A DNA stretch of 64,000 bases from Casuarius casuarius (lineage: Eukaryota > Chordata > Aves > Casuariiformes > Casuariidae). The stretch's first letter is position 1. Every line of letters starts with the position of its first letter. The DNA lies in NCBI GenBank assembly GCA_003342895.1, contig PTFA01000050.1, forward strand, positions 4,236,215-4,300,214, read 5' to 3'. The notes under the pieces are model-generated. The model did not search any database. It worked only from the letters and a program-made list of their open reading frames with translations, and was not told the origin of the DNA. Both the position numbers and the translations under genes were made by a program. Positions 1 to 12,292 of this stretch are shown here, one piece after another.

Positions 1-175
1 CGGGCCGGGAGCGCAGCGCGGCCGCGGGGCTGGGGCGGCCCGTGGCCGCCTCCGGGCGCTGCGGCGGGCAGGGACGGGGGGCGCCTGTCACGGGGAGCAC
101 GGGCTGTTGTCAGCACGGCTCTTCCCAACTAAGTGCGCTGCCGCACACGCTGCCCCGCTCGCTCCCGCGGCTCAC
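1..175. promoter_or_regulatory. CpG island edge at the 5' end of NETO2
   Basis: The first ~110 bases are almost all G and C with about twenty CpG dinucleotides, and CpGs continue at lower density to about 175, after which the sequence turns AT-rich. No ATG occurs here, so neither the start codon nor a coding exon 1 is visible. I infer that this is the downstream shoulder of the NETO2 promoter island, lying in early intron 1 or in 5' UTR, with coding exon 1 just before base 1. Confidence 0.6.
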
Positions 176-3100
176 CTTTGCCTCTCCTTCTCTTGTGGCT
201 TTTGCCTCTTGTTTCTGACTTGTTGGGGTTCAGCGGTGAAGGAGGAGGAGGGCTCCCCGTCCCAGCCTCCCTTTGTCTGGGCTGGTAGGTAGGCAGCTCG
301 GCAATGGGAGACGGCTCGCTTTCATAAAATAAAGCGGGATGTGGCAGCCAGCCTTGTGCCTCAGCGATGGTTTCTAGCATCCTCTGTCTTCTCTAGCAGT
401 ATCTGTACCTGCTCTAGCAATAGCAGACTTGAACCATCAGGCGTTTTTATTAAATTATTCCATTAGGAAATTTTTGAATGTCTGCTCGCGTTATTTAAGC
501 CATAAAGGCATACATACTGCAGAGCGGAGGACTGCTCGTGATACGTCCTCCCACAGTACGAAAGTTGTAAAGAAGTCTATGTTAAATCCAGAATGTTTCC
601 ACAGCCCATATAATCCCCTGTTCTCATCCTGAAGGACAGATGTCTGAGGGTTTAAATAAATATTTTTGTATTTGTTAGCATAATAATTAAAAGAAGATAC
701 TGTCAATAAATGTCTACATGTACGTATTAGCCTTCTTCTGTTTCTAGACAGTGTAGGAAGATAAGGTTTACTTGGGGAATCATTTAGATTTTTCTCACTT
801 TCTCTTCAAGTAACACAGTTAAACACCCTAAACCACCTAAAACAACCATAAAATACAACTGACATTTCTGCTTAATTACTTTCTACATGGGCATGTTTAA
901 CTGCACTTCAGAATTATGCAATTCCTAAAAACTTGACTATACAGGCTCTCCTGAACAGACCTCACCCCAGTCTTTTATAAACACACTACAGCGCATCCAG
1001 TTAAAGAGAAAAGTCCTTCTAAAGGAAGTTTTTTTATGATTTATAACATATAAACCACACAGAACCATTAGTCAATAGCTGTTAGTATGCTAAATGCATC
1101 ACTTGCCATGACTACAGAAACANCCTGTCATTATTTAGCATCATTCACTCCCTTTTATCTCCTCTTCACTAGAAGTCTTTATATAGGCAGCTTATTACAT
1201 CTAATCACAAAGAAGAAAAAGGATTCCTATAAATAGGCACATAGAGTTAACCCTAAAAGGAAACAAGGCAGAGGAACAGTCAAAGCAAGCTGCCGTATTG
1301 CATACTGCAAGCTTCTTAAATTCTCTATGGAAACTTTACCTATAGTGGTGGTAATTTTTTGTTCTCCTTACAAATAGCTTTGGATTGAAATTATTGGAGA
1401 ATTCTATCTGCCCATAGATAAAGAACCATCGACCTCAATATATTGTGAAAAATAATGTTCCTTTTAATAATATTTAGGAACAACTTAATCTCCTGTTCTT
1501 AACACNACACATATATATACATTTCTAGCATCCACAAAGATTATATTTTTGGACTGCACACCCCAGGGCAGAAGCAGGCCCCTCATACTCAGTTTGTGAT
1601 AATTCACATCTCTTATCTTGTTCTCCCTCAGCTATCAGTAATAAGAGATTATTTAAATAAACATCTAATATGATTATTATTGCCTCTGACAATAGTGTTA
1701 AGCAAAAACTTTTAAAAGTCTCACATTATGTACTGATGCCCGTCTTACACTGATCACTTGCTCCCATCCAGATCTACCAGACGGCAGTGCTGAGTGGCAG
1801 CGACAGCGGACCACGACAGCACTGAGGTTGCAATACTACGGCAGGTTTCGTTGAAGCGGAGCTCAGCCAGTGCTGACCTGCTTTCTTACTAGTATATACA
1901 AACTACTGTGTTTTTGTCTTTTAAAGGCAAAGCCTTTGCTTCCCAAGTTCAGTTCTCAATGAGATTTTAAACACCACTAGAATTATTTTTCTGTAATCCT
2001 AGCACACAGCTTGCAAAATGCAAGCAGCTCTACAACAATCGGACATCATAACCTTGTACTTCACGAGAAGGAAAAACAGACCCTTTCTTAATAAAGCCAT
2101 GTTTTTGTTATGCTTTGGGACTAAATGTATCTGTATTTCACCATATCTCCTATTCCGCCAAATGCATTGGCTAAGACCTTGTTCTCGTTCCTCAACTCTG
2201 CTCCCTCTTTCCTTCCCATGTGCAATTATTTGGTTTAAAGAGGAAAAAAGAAAAAAAGACTTCAAATCCTAAAATCAAATCCTGACTGTACATTAGTTTC
2301 GGACTATTTCAGTTATCTTGGATTAACATAAAAAGCCAAAAAGAGAATTCTGTGGTTTCTGTCCAGATACTTCAACAAACAGCCAATACTAAAACAAAAT
2401 ACTGCTACCCCGGAAAATTGACATCCGCAGCCTTCCAATGAGGTACAGAATTATTTCCAAATCTGGCACGTTGCAAGAATGTGAACTACTATGATTAACT
2501 TCCTGCCATTCTGCTCAGCCCCCTCATTTGCATTTTGGCATGATTTTAACAGCTAATTTCCCACAAACAAGTAGTGTTAGGAAGTAATACTTCCTTCCAC
2601 ATAAAAGCTTCCACAAAAAGGAATTACAGCCTCCTGTTTCCAAAATGAAAAGGTGTAAAAATGGCCCAAGAAGCCAAAAACAAGCAGAGAAATATATAAT
2701 TTTAAAAAGTGTTCATGATTTTATGATTTTTCCACTGAAACCAAAAGCAAGGTACTGTCTACAGAAGCTGCAGTGGCCCTAGTGAAGGCAGTATCAAGTG
2801 TAAGCCAGAATTTCTTTATTTTTTACTTAAAACCAGGCACTACTTACGACCTTTTCTGCAGCACTCAAAAATGCTAAGCACCAAACAGCTTGCACTGAAT
2901 TAAGCAGAAGCAACTCAAATAACTGTAGAATAGGTTCCAAAAAGCTGCTGTGTTATAAACAAGAGAAGTATTTGGTTGCTGTGCATTATGCGCTTGCTAT
3001 TAATGAATACACAAACTTAACATCCAAAATGTACCACTCCAAGAGTAGTTTAACTTTAAAAACATTAACTCCGTAGTTTTCCTAAGACATACTTAACCAC

Positions 3101-5494
3101 ACTGCTAAAATTTTTTACAGGACAAGTTGGTTCTAAATAAATTGATATTAATAGAAAAGGTCAGTGTATAAATCAGGTATATAATTGTAGTCAGAGTACA
3201 GAACAACACTGGACTGAAGCTAAAGGAACTGTTGAATTATTTATCCCTATCTAATGAAGAAGACTGTCTGTGTCTTCCCGAAGGTTTAGCTCATGAAGAG
3301 TGATTAAACAGAAAAATTACCCCCCAAAAAATCAAACTTTATAAGCTATTCATCATTTATGAACCCGTCAGAAATTCCCATTACAGTTCATTGCAGGGGT
3401 GGTGGAGGAGAGCTATTAAAGATCTGCAGTTGTAGCAGAAACAGTTCTTGTATGGGTTATTTAGTCACATAACAAGTTACACATGTAGTGGTGGACATGC
3501 TCATCTGGACTGAAGCAAACACTTGGTTACAACTGGGAGTCTAGCACTGCAAAAAAGCTCACTACTTTGTATACTCCAATTTGTTTTTTAATTAATTAAG
3601 CACTTACAGTCTTGGACAACATAGCTTGCTACCTGTCTTGATACATGACTGACAACTGCTACTGCAGGTGATTAGGCTACAGGGAGTGAGAGTTTTAGCA
3701 ACCAACTTTTCATGAAAAATATCCTCCTTTATTTAATCCTCTCTATGTTTCACTCCATTTTCTGGTATTAAAAGCAGATTCACTATGCAAAAGGAAGAGG
3801 CTGCCAATACATTAACGGTGCCTCTCACAAGACATCCTTCTTAGCATACAATAAAATCCATGAACAGTCTCTTTTCAAGGGACAGAGTGAGGAGCTAGAA
3901 AAAAAAAATCATTTATACTCTTTAGGCAAATTGCTCTCAGACATGACAGAAGATGACAGCAGTACTCTTAAGATTTATTCTATGACAGACTTCCCTGAAA
4001 AGATTTCCCCTGAAAAATAGACTATATTGATAATAAAGAAATGAAGAGATGATGAAGTTTGCTACAATCTGATCTATTTCTAAGTCAAAAGCATCACTAT
4101 CCAGAAGTGTTGTAGGAATAGGTAATTCCTGGGAAGGAGGTACTCAGAATAGTCACGTACAGCAGGATCAGTCCTGTCCATTACAGGGAAATCATCTGAC
4201 CTTTAGCTCAGTATATATATTTTGACTAGTTTTTTGGAACCCCTCATCAACATGGTTTGCACATGCAGCCTCCTTAGCAGTCTCTTGCTGCACACAGCCT
4301 GGAGATGGGAAAAACCAAAAAAAACCCCCACCACTTCATATACAAAGAAAAGCTGCTATTTTAAAACTGAACGATGTTATTCTGGCAGAAGTTTTGCTGG
4401 CAGACATACCCAGAAATGGATTATAAGTAACAGGATGTGGAAAAAATGGAAAAATAAAGCAACCCATAACTGCTTATATATTTCTAATGGAGGAAGGGAT
4501 CAGAAATGTTAAATGTTTTGAGAAAACCTGGAGGGGACTGTCACAGATCTGTCCAAGCATGAATTGCTCTGCAGATGATTTTGATCAAAGGAAAGTGGGA
4601 GAACTGCATTTACTTCTTGAATCAGTTGACCTGATTTCTCTGCAGAAATACAGATTCCCAGTTTGTTTCTTTGGCAGTCTTAAAGAGAGAAATCCCTATT
4701 GGAAACAGCTGGGGTGAGATGAAACTGTTATATCTGAGCCTAGACCTGAGTGCATTCAGACATCCTGCTGGCATGCTAAATGCCTAACAAGATTTGGATC
4801 TCAGAGAGGCGCTAGAGTCTGTTAATAGCTGATGAAGCCCACTTCTGCTATCAAGCTTTNGAGAGGAGGATTAAAAATGGGTTGGCAGCTCCCATTAGCA
4901 TGCTCTGGGTACTACTTCCTTACAAACAGCTAAAACACGTCTTCCCTGATGCACACCTTCATCTCTGTCTGTTGCAATCCTGCAGCATATTCCAGTATCT
5001 TTAAAAAAATGTGGAAATCACTGCAGCTGTTAATAGGGTAAGTTCTAGGCAGCCAACTTAACTGTTCTTTGATACTCATTTTAACAATTTGCAAATGTCC
5101 TTTTGAGACCACAAGAAATTAGGGAACATATACAGCCTATAAGAACATGTGGGATTCAAAAAATTCTGTGTTTTCATCCTCAGNAATAAAATTGTTTGCC
5201 CCAAAAAAAGCAGCAACAGATGCAATCCAATATTCCTTTTATCAACTTGTAAATGTCACCGAATGCTGGGAAGAGAGAAGAATTTCATTCTCCTGGACTT
5301 CACAGTTCGCCTGTTTCTGAGCTAAAAATGGTTTGAATTAGAAATGCACTTAATTAGCTTTCTGAAAGCAAAGGAGGTGACCATGCACTTAGAATTATAT
5401 AAAATCCAGTGACTTCTGTTTTCCTTCCTGCACTCTACCTTGTCTATCTAAATTACAAAAGTGTTTCACAACAAGATCTGTCAATTATTTTGAA

Positions 5495-5565
5495 TTTGTG
5501 CAGCATCTAACATCATGGGACCCTAGACTTGATCAGAGTCCTTAAAAGCAACTAAAACGCAAATA
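5495..5565 (+). repeat. Possible MIR/L2-like 3' tail (old)
   Basis: The pattern of a 'gtgcagcatctaacatcatggg' -like core, then 'ccctagacttgatcagag', resembles the diverged 3' tail shared by sauropsid MIR/L2-type repeats (a core of the form 'cagcacctagcacaatggggtcc'). A second, better copy of the same motif lies at 39519-39570. The assignment rests on memory of the consensus, and the copy is short. Confidence 0.3.
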
Positions 5566-8500
5566 CTTTTGGCCAGAGAATATGAAGGGATATAGTATCG
5601 CAAATGTCTTCACCACGTTAATAGCTAAAATTGAAGTTTAGACATGTGGAAAATCATTGGACGTATGCTGTGATACTGCTATTGGCTGCTACTGAAACTA
5701 ACATTAATTTTAGCACACAGGGCGAATAAGGAGCTAGGTTTAAGAACAGTATATGGAAAAGGATTCATTCCCATAAGGCAAAACATGGTATATAGTTAAG
5801 ATCAAGCATTATTCTAGGCTGCATCTGCCAGAAAATAGCAAGCATCGTGGCTAGATTTTATAACATGCACGATCTGTGTGTTGCCAATTACTGTCTATTT
5901 GGACTATACGTATACAAGGTGCTGCCTGATCCAGGGAGTACAGCACACAGATGTAACAGTGAACCCTGCTTGAAGCAATATCTGTCATCTTTATCCCTAG
6001 GATTCTGACTACCAATGTGCTAAGAATGTGTAACACTAAATTATTTTTATTCCAAGAACTGGTGGAATTTTTTCACTTTCTCCTGAATCCTGCGTGACTG
6101 CTTCCAACTTGCTTCTATGCTTGCCCTGCATGCGTAGATTCCCCGTTGTCATCGCGGAAGTAAGACACTGCTCTCAAAGCCACTCAGCAGATCTAGTCTG
6201 TTTTCTCTGTTATGTGAAGATCCCTAGAGCATGCAGAAAAAGCAGAGGAAAGACATACCATACAGAGCTGAGAGCAGAACTGTATCCCATGAAATCTGAA
6301 GAATGCATCTTGCCAGAAAGTACAAGCATATGTCAAATTTGCAGCCTAAAGCACTTGTTTTTCTAAGCAAAACACTGATTTCTTAATGTTGGCTGAGCAC
6401 CCTTTTTACTGTAAAAGACAAACTATCTACATTACTCTCATTTTTAAAGAGAAATAGGAGCCAGTCATTTGTGAATCTCTCTCTTTATACTTCAGTAAAC
6501 AAATTGAAAAACATTTGTTTCTTACATTCATTTTGGAGAATTTTAACAAACACCAGCAGAGAAAATCTTGAATCCCACAAACAATGCATGTTTTATTACA
6601 CTGGTTCAGGTGATTCTTTTCTATTATTCCATAAGCCTATTACAACTGAGTAGTAATAATGACTTGCAATATACAGTTAGTGTCTTCACCTTTAAAAATT
6701 TATGCAGCTGTCTGCAGGCGATGAGATCTAAAATATTTCACACAACGAAACAGAAAAAGATTCTTTTAAAAACAGAGAGGCTTGCAGTTTTTTTAATTTC
6801 TAATTAATCTTCACAGAGATAAAAACTATCAGAGCTTTAAATGGTAGTAAAAAATTATGCATCATACTTCATGGAATAAAAGTCGGTAGCAAATACCAGA
6901 TTAATTAATTTTTGAAAAAGCCTCTCTTAGTTTGTCTGTCTCAGTGGCTATGCTGCTGTTTGCTTAATGATAGCTCTTCTACAGTTTACATGTCATGAAG
7001 TAGATGCTAGTATAACTTGGAGAAGCACTAACCTCTATTATCTGTACAACCAAATGTCTGCAAGTGTATAAGGTCAGTCTCCCATATTTCAGTATCCTCT
7101 ACTAGAATTCTCACCACACTCCTCCATTAAAAGCAAAACAAACAAAAACATCCTTCTCTTTGATATTCAATTTAGTCATGCAATCCTGCATTGTGCTCTT
7201 TTTTGCTTACATTAGCAAGCCACATTCAAATGGCATTTTCAGACACTTGCTCCCTCAGTGTCCTGTATCATAGTAGAGGATGGACCTAACCTAGATTTTT
7301 TTCATACACACTGAAGAGCAATCATGTAATCACAGTAGTATCTAATAGGCTTAAAAAGAAAAAAAGAAAAAAAAGCAGCAGAAGACTACTGTGTCCCATT
7401 GCAAGTTCAAGTGTATTATAACAATGTGAAGTTCAGTTTAACAGAAATAACAGGATCAGCATTACTGGTCCTTCTGAAAGTGCTAGCTAAAGTGCTACGA
7501 AACTTCCACTCAAAGGAGCTCAGTATCCTCTTGTATCTGCTCTAACTGCTGTGTCTGTGTCCCCACTGCTATACTAGGACACTAGTTCAGCACGAGCTGT
7601 CCACTGCACCATCCTACAGCATGCGCGTCTTCTCTAGACATCTTCCTTCCTTGTAATGACTTTATATGGTCCAAATTAGTCTTTGAGATTTGATTTTTTT
7701 TTTCTTTTTTGCAGGTAGTGGTATGGATTTAGGACACACATGATTCTATGCTGTTTTTAAATTGTACACAAAAGATAGGCTGATGGAAGCAGTCCAAAAG
7801 GGTTAAAAATATTTTGGCTAATTCTTCTTTCTTTCTTTTCCTTTCAACCTGAATACTCACAGGCTTCATTTGTAGCCAAAAAGGTCCTATTTGCTATCCC
7901 ATATTGTACACATTGTTTACATTGCCGTGTAAATGCACCCAGTTTAAGGCAATACTACCTCAGCACTCTCACAAAGAACAAATGCAAGTGCTCTCGCCAC
8001 CTTTTTGATAGCAATGCCACAGAGATAAGGACAGCCCACATACAGAATATTAATCATCGAGACACCTCTTTTCTTCATATTACTATTACCAGGGATAAAA
8101 GCAATGGCTAAGGAAAGCTCTTAAACATTTAGTACCTGGGCTGCTTTGAATACCTCTTAAGGATCTTTGAGAGCATGAGGAGGACAGGCATTGCTAGAGA
8201 AAGACAAGAGATGGAAGAGGTTAAAAATGAAGAGGTCAAAAAGGGCAGGGGGACAAAGAGAAGGTGGCCCATACTTATTATACCCACTCATCCATATAAT
8301 ATGACAAAAGGAAGACAGTAAGACAAATATTCAGCCCATTTATCTGCTGTAATTGCCAGCATAGCCATGCTGTTCTGCAGGAAACACGCACTGTTCTTTT
8401 GCACTTGCACAGATATACACAGCTCTGGACTATTTATAGAAACAGCACAGGCTTTAGTGAAAACCCGTCAGATTTTTTAAAGTCCTTTTAGGAGGCTTGT

Positions 8501-10071
8501 TTCTGTATCTGCATCATTTCAAAAAGGAAAATCATTGGATAGTGTAGCTGAATATCTATTCTGCTGTCTATCTGTAGAAGAGAACACAATCATTGAAATA
8601 AACATAGATGCCTGCTGATACTTTTGAGATGAAAAAGAAAAAAAAGGTATACCTAAGTTAGCCATTGTAGATAGCTGTACTAAAGTACAGGTTTTTCCAC
8701 TGTTATTTGATGGTGACTAGCTGTGTCAATGTTGTTAGTCATTAAAATACTTATTTTCCTTATAAAGGGTTTCTGTGCTTGTTTGCTTTGTTTAAGAAAA
8801 AAAGACAATGCTCCTTTCTCATTGTGGGAAGCAGTACAACAAATTATAAAGTGGTGTAAACTGGTTTGAGATTGTTGTGTCCTTGCAAAATAGAGGCTGG
8901 GTATAACATATCTTTAAGTAAGATTAATTCAGTAGAAGAACATACTGACACATTATTTACATGGGATTGTGGAACTGCATTTACATCAGTGATAAAAGCC
9001 AACTTTAAAGNGTTGCTTCAAAACTAGCACAGGAAAGAACAGGGAAGATATAAAGATAACTCTGTAGCTACTATCAGATTCCTTGTTAGGAACAAGCAAT
9101 CTCAAGAATATAAATGCATTATCCTATAATGCACTTAAACTTAGGTCCTTGAATTTCACAGTTTAGACAAAGGGTCTGAAAAAAATAAACTGAAAATTCT
9201 TTTGAAATTGTAGCATTTATAATACAAAATACTAAAGATTCGGTCTCTGAAAATTAATGTCAATCATATGTCAATGAAGATGGCATTTTTGCTTATTTTG
9301 CTTTAATAACTAGAGACCATCCGTAACTTGAAAACGAGTAATGAGTACTAGACAGTTTCCTCTGAGTAATCAATTTTCAATCTAGGGTGAAATGGCAATG
9401 ATTAACCACTGATCCTTTGCACTGGGACAATGACAGGAAGTATTTCTTCTGTAGATTAATGCTAATGAATATACGTATATATTGCCTAGATGGAAATTGC
9501 AAGACTAACTAAATCTGACCTACTATCAGATAATCCATCCATAAAAATCAAATATGCTTCTAGGAATGTAACTCTTTCTTAGCAGATTCATCTGGTATTT
9601 TGGAACACCCACAGTTGTGTACTTGTCTCACAAGGGAAAAAGTAGTTGGTGAGGAAGGTCTCATAACCATATACAGTNCGTTTTAATACGGCCAGCAGAA
9701 ACATACCTGATAGAACAGAAGTGCTAGACTGACCTATTCAGGGACAGATTTTTGTTTCTCTCCTTCCACAAGATAATATATCTATGCCAATGTTACAGTA
9801 GCATTTCTATGAAGTCAAGATCATCATAGTTCACAGTCAGTGCATGCTTACTCCTGCACTCTCTAAATGGCTCAAAGTGTAAGAGCAATGCAGGGAAAAA
9901 TCACAGACAGAGAAAATACCATTTCAGCATGAGCTACTAAAATGCCTGATCAATGAGGGGGGAAAATTGGGAAAATAACATGAACCTCTTGAATATGACA
10001 ATAAAGTTCTTGCTGAAATCCTTATTCTGCAGTAGTAAGGCCACGCCTGTTTGACTTAGTATGAACAAGTA

Positions 10072-11365
10072 AAATAAGAACATGGGAGAGGCCATACCAG
10101 GTCAAATCACAGGTCCATCTAGTCCAGTATCTTGTCTTTCACATATGTAAAAGCAGATATCTCAGGAAGGGTATAAAAATGAGCAAATATATCATGATAT
10201 TTCTTCCCCTAAATACCATCCTAGACTTCCAACAACTTATGGCTCAGTAGGTTTTTTAAACAGAATTCTCNAGCTTAAGTATGAGTTATGAAGTATGTGC
10301 ATAAAAAAAGAAATCTTAGTTTACTTTGAACATGCCACCTGCTAGCTTATCTGATAAGCCCCTGATTTTTGCCCTCTTGGAAGAGGCAACAACTAGTTGC
10401 TCTCTATTCACCATCTCCATGACGCTTGTGATTTTATAACTTGTCTCATATCTCCCCTCAGTCAGCTTCTGTCCAGACTGGAGAGCCGTAGCCTATTAAT
10501 CATTCCTTACACAGAAGCTGTATTGCCTTTAACTGGACATTTTTCAGTTCTGCTATATCTTCTCTAAGATATGGGTACAGAATTGTAGATATATTCAAGA
10601 TGGAAGCAAACCGTAGATTTGAACAGTGGCATAATTATATCCTCCATTTCATTCTCTTTTCCCTTCCTGGCAATCCCTAACAAATGACTTGGTTTTTGGA
10701 CTGCTTTTTTGAGCTGATGCTTTCATGAACTACCTATCAGAATCCCAAAAACTCAATCCTGAGTCATAATGGTCAGCTCAGAGCCCATCTTATGTGTGAA
10801 GTTCAAGTTTTCCCCAGTGCCTCACTTTATATTTACCTATGCTGAACTTCACCTACCATTTTAATGACCATTACACTCAGTCATTCTTCATGGTCAGCCC
10901 TTGTTTTTACTATCTTAAATAGCTTAGTACCATCAATTAATTCTTTCACCTCAGCACTCACCCCCTTTTCCAGACCATTTATGAATACACTGAACAACAC
11001 ACATTCCTGTGCAACTCCTCTGGTGACTTCCCACTGTCTGGAGACCTGACCATTTACTTTTGGCCTCTCTTATTTCTTAATCCATTTCATCCATACCAAG
11101 ATCTTCCCTCTTATCTTATAGGTGGTTTGTTTTTTGTTTTTTTAAAGAGCTTTTGATGATTGTTCTTGTCAAAAGCCTTTTGGAAATCCAAATAAACTCT
11201 ATCAACCACATTTTTCTTAGCCTCATACTGCTGACTCTTTCAGAGAATTCTGGTAGGTCTTTGGAACACAATTTCTATCTACAAAGTTATAATGATTCTT
11301 CTCCCATATACTGTATTTATCTGTGTACACTCTTATTCTGTTCTTTATCTTTCTCTGGTAAAGGT
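10072..11365 (-). mobile_element. Ancient CR1 LINE relic, antisense in NETO2 intron 1
   Basis: Many short blocks in fixed order match the reverse complement of an old amniote CR1: the 3' end ('aagaacatgggagaggccat', 'caggtccatctagtccagtat') comes first at ~10076-10130. Then come 'cattacacagaagctgta'-like and 'tattcaagatgg' blocks at 10495-10600, 'tttccagaccatttatgaata' at 10970-10987, 'cttccctcttatctta' at 11103-11118, and 'cttgtcaaaagccttttggaa' at 11167-11186. The final block, similar to 'caaagaattctagtag', is near 11237-11255. Low overall identity and many indels mark it as old and non-functional. The element reads on the strand opposite to NETO2. Confidence 0.75.
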
Positions 11366-11635
11366 GTTAGACTAACAGAGAATGGAGGGAGAGAAAGCAG
11401 GGAGAGAAGGAGAAAGAGGGTTGGCAGAAAGAGTATAAAGGAAAATCTTCAGCAGGTAGAATAATTTTACAATTCAAATCTAAAAAATGACAGCATGTAC
11501 CAACACGTGAGATTAACAACACATAAGCAAAACAGAGTGCTTGCAACAGCGTGCAAAGACTGTCAACATCCTAACTGTTGTCACTGCCCAAAGTCCAGCT
11601 TGCCATCATTAGAACCTCTTCTAATCTGTGTGTTT

Positions 11636-11706
11636 TCTACTACCACAATATTTGCATAAATGGCACCATCATCTACTACCACAACATCTGCATAAATGGC
11701 AGTATT
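11636..11706. repeat. 36-bp imperfect tandem repeat, two copies
   Basis: A unit starting 'tctactaccacaa' and ending 'gcataaatggc' followed by 'accatca' occurs at 11636-11671 and again from 11672, with a few substitutions (atatttg versus acatctg). It lies between the CR1 relic and exon 2. Confidence 0.8.
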
Positions 11707-12235
11707 GTGGCAGCATCACTGCAATCAGTCTTGCAAGGATAATTCGACAATGATTTGGAAATCCCTTTAGGGATAAGACCGTGCAGTGTCTTCTGTGGTC
11801 CTGACTATTTCTCATGAGCTACAGAAGTCTTTTGTATGCACATTATGCATGTGGAGTTTTATTATGAATGTGGTTCACTACAGCAGTCAAACATCCTGTT
11901 TCAGGATATAAACANTATACAGAAAGTAGATTCCATTTAATTTTATAAAATGCTTATAAGTTGATAGATATTCTAGAAAAGATTCTTGAAGTCCCCTCAA
12001 ACAATGAATTGCTATTCTCGTAAACACTTTCTTACGGAATGTGGAAAAGTACCTACAGTGCACTTGCACTGGTGTCCTGAAGCGGAAATTTAAAAAAAAG
12101 TACATTACTTATTTTTGTATATTGTGATTTTTTTTTGTTAGTGATACTGGGATGTGCATGAATCAGGGCTGCAGAAGATGGTCTCTAATTTTTGTTTGAT
12201 TACTGATGTTTTTCCTGTCCAACTTTTCTCATCAG

Positions 12236-12292
12236 TGTTGCTGGTAACAATTCTTGTAGTGGAAGGGATTGCCGTTGCACAGAAGACGCAAG
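12236..12292 (+). CDS. NETO2: NETO2 exon 2: signal peptide hydrophobic core
   Basis: 57 bp, phase 1 at both ends. It encodes [19 protein letters not shown] (residues 12-30 if exon 1 has its usual length). The run VLLVTILVV is the hydrophobic core of the signal peptide, with cleavage expected near the small-residue stretch GIAVA. The acceptor is ttttctcatcag and the donor is caag|gtacag. The exon is too short to stand out as an ORF; I found it by looking for the conserved leader upstream of the CUB1 exon. The first valine codon is split, so exon 1 must end with one G after a complete codon. Confidence 0.92.

Larger units (their letters stand above)
176..12235 (+). other. NETO2: NETO2 intron 1 (visible part)
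   Basis: AT-rich intron sequence with no coding exon that I can support. It ends in a pyrimidine-rich acceptor (ttttctcatcag) at 12235. Contents seen: a MIR/L2-like repeat tail near 5495-5565, the antisense ancient CR1 relic at 10072-11365, and a 36-bp imperfect tandem repeat at 11636-11706. The short ORFs here show no family resemblance and carry many Lys/Ile/Phe codons, as expected of random AT-rich DNA. The rest shows nothing recognisable. Confidence 0.8.

Noticed and set aside
107..380. Overlapping ORFs in the GC-rich start (107-292 + and 129-380 -)
   Set aside because: Composition-driven; no ATG (the + ORF begins at a TTG), no signal peptide or NETO2 leader, no partner exon.
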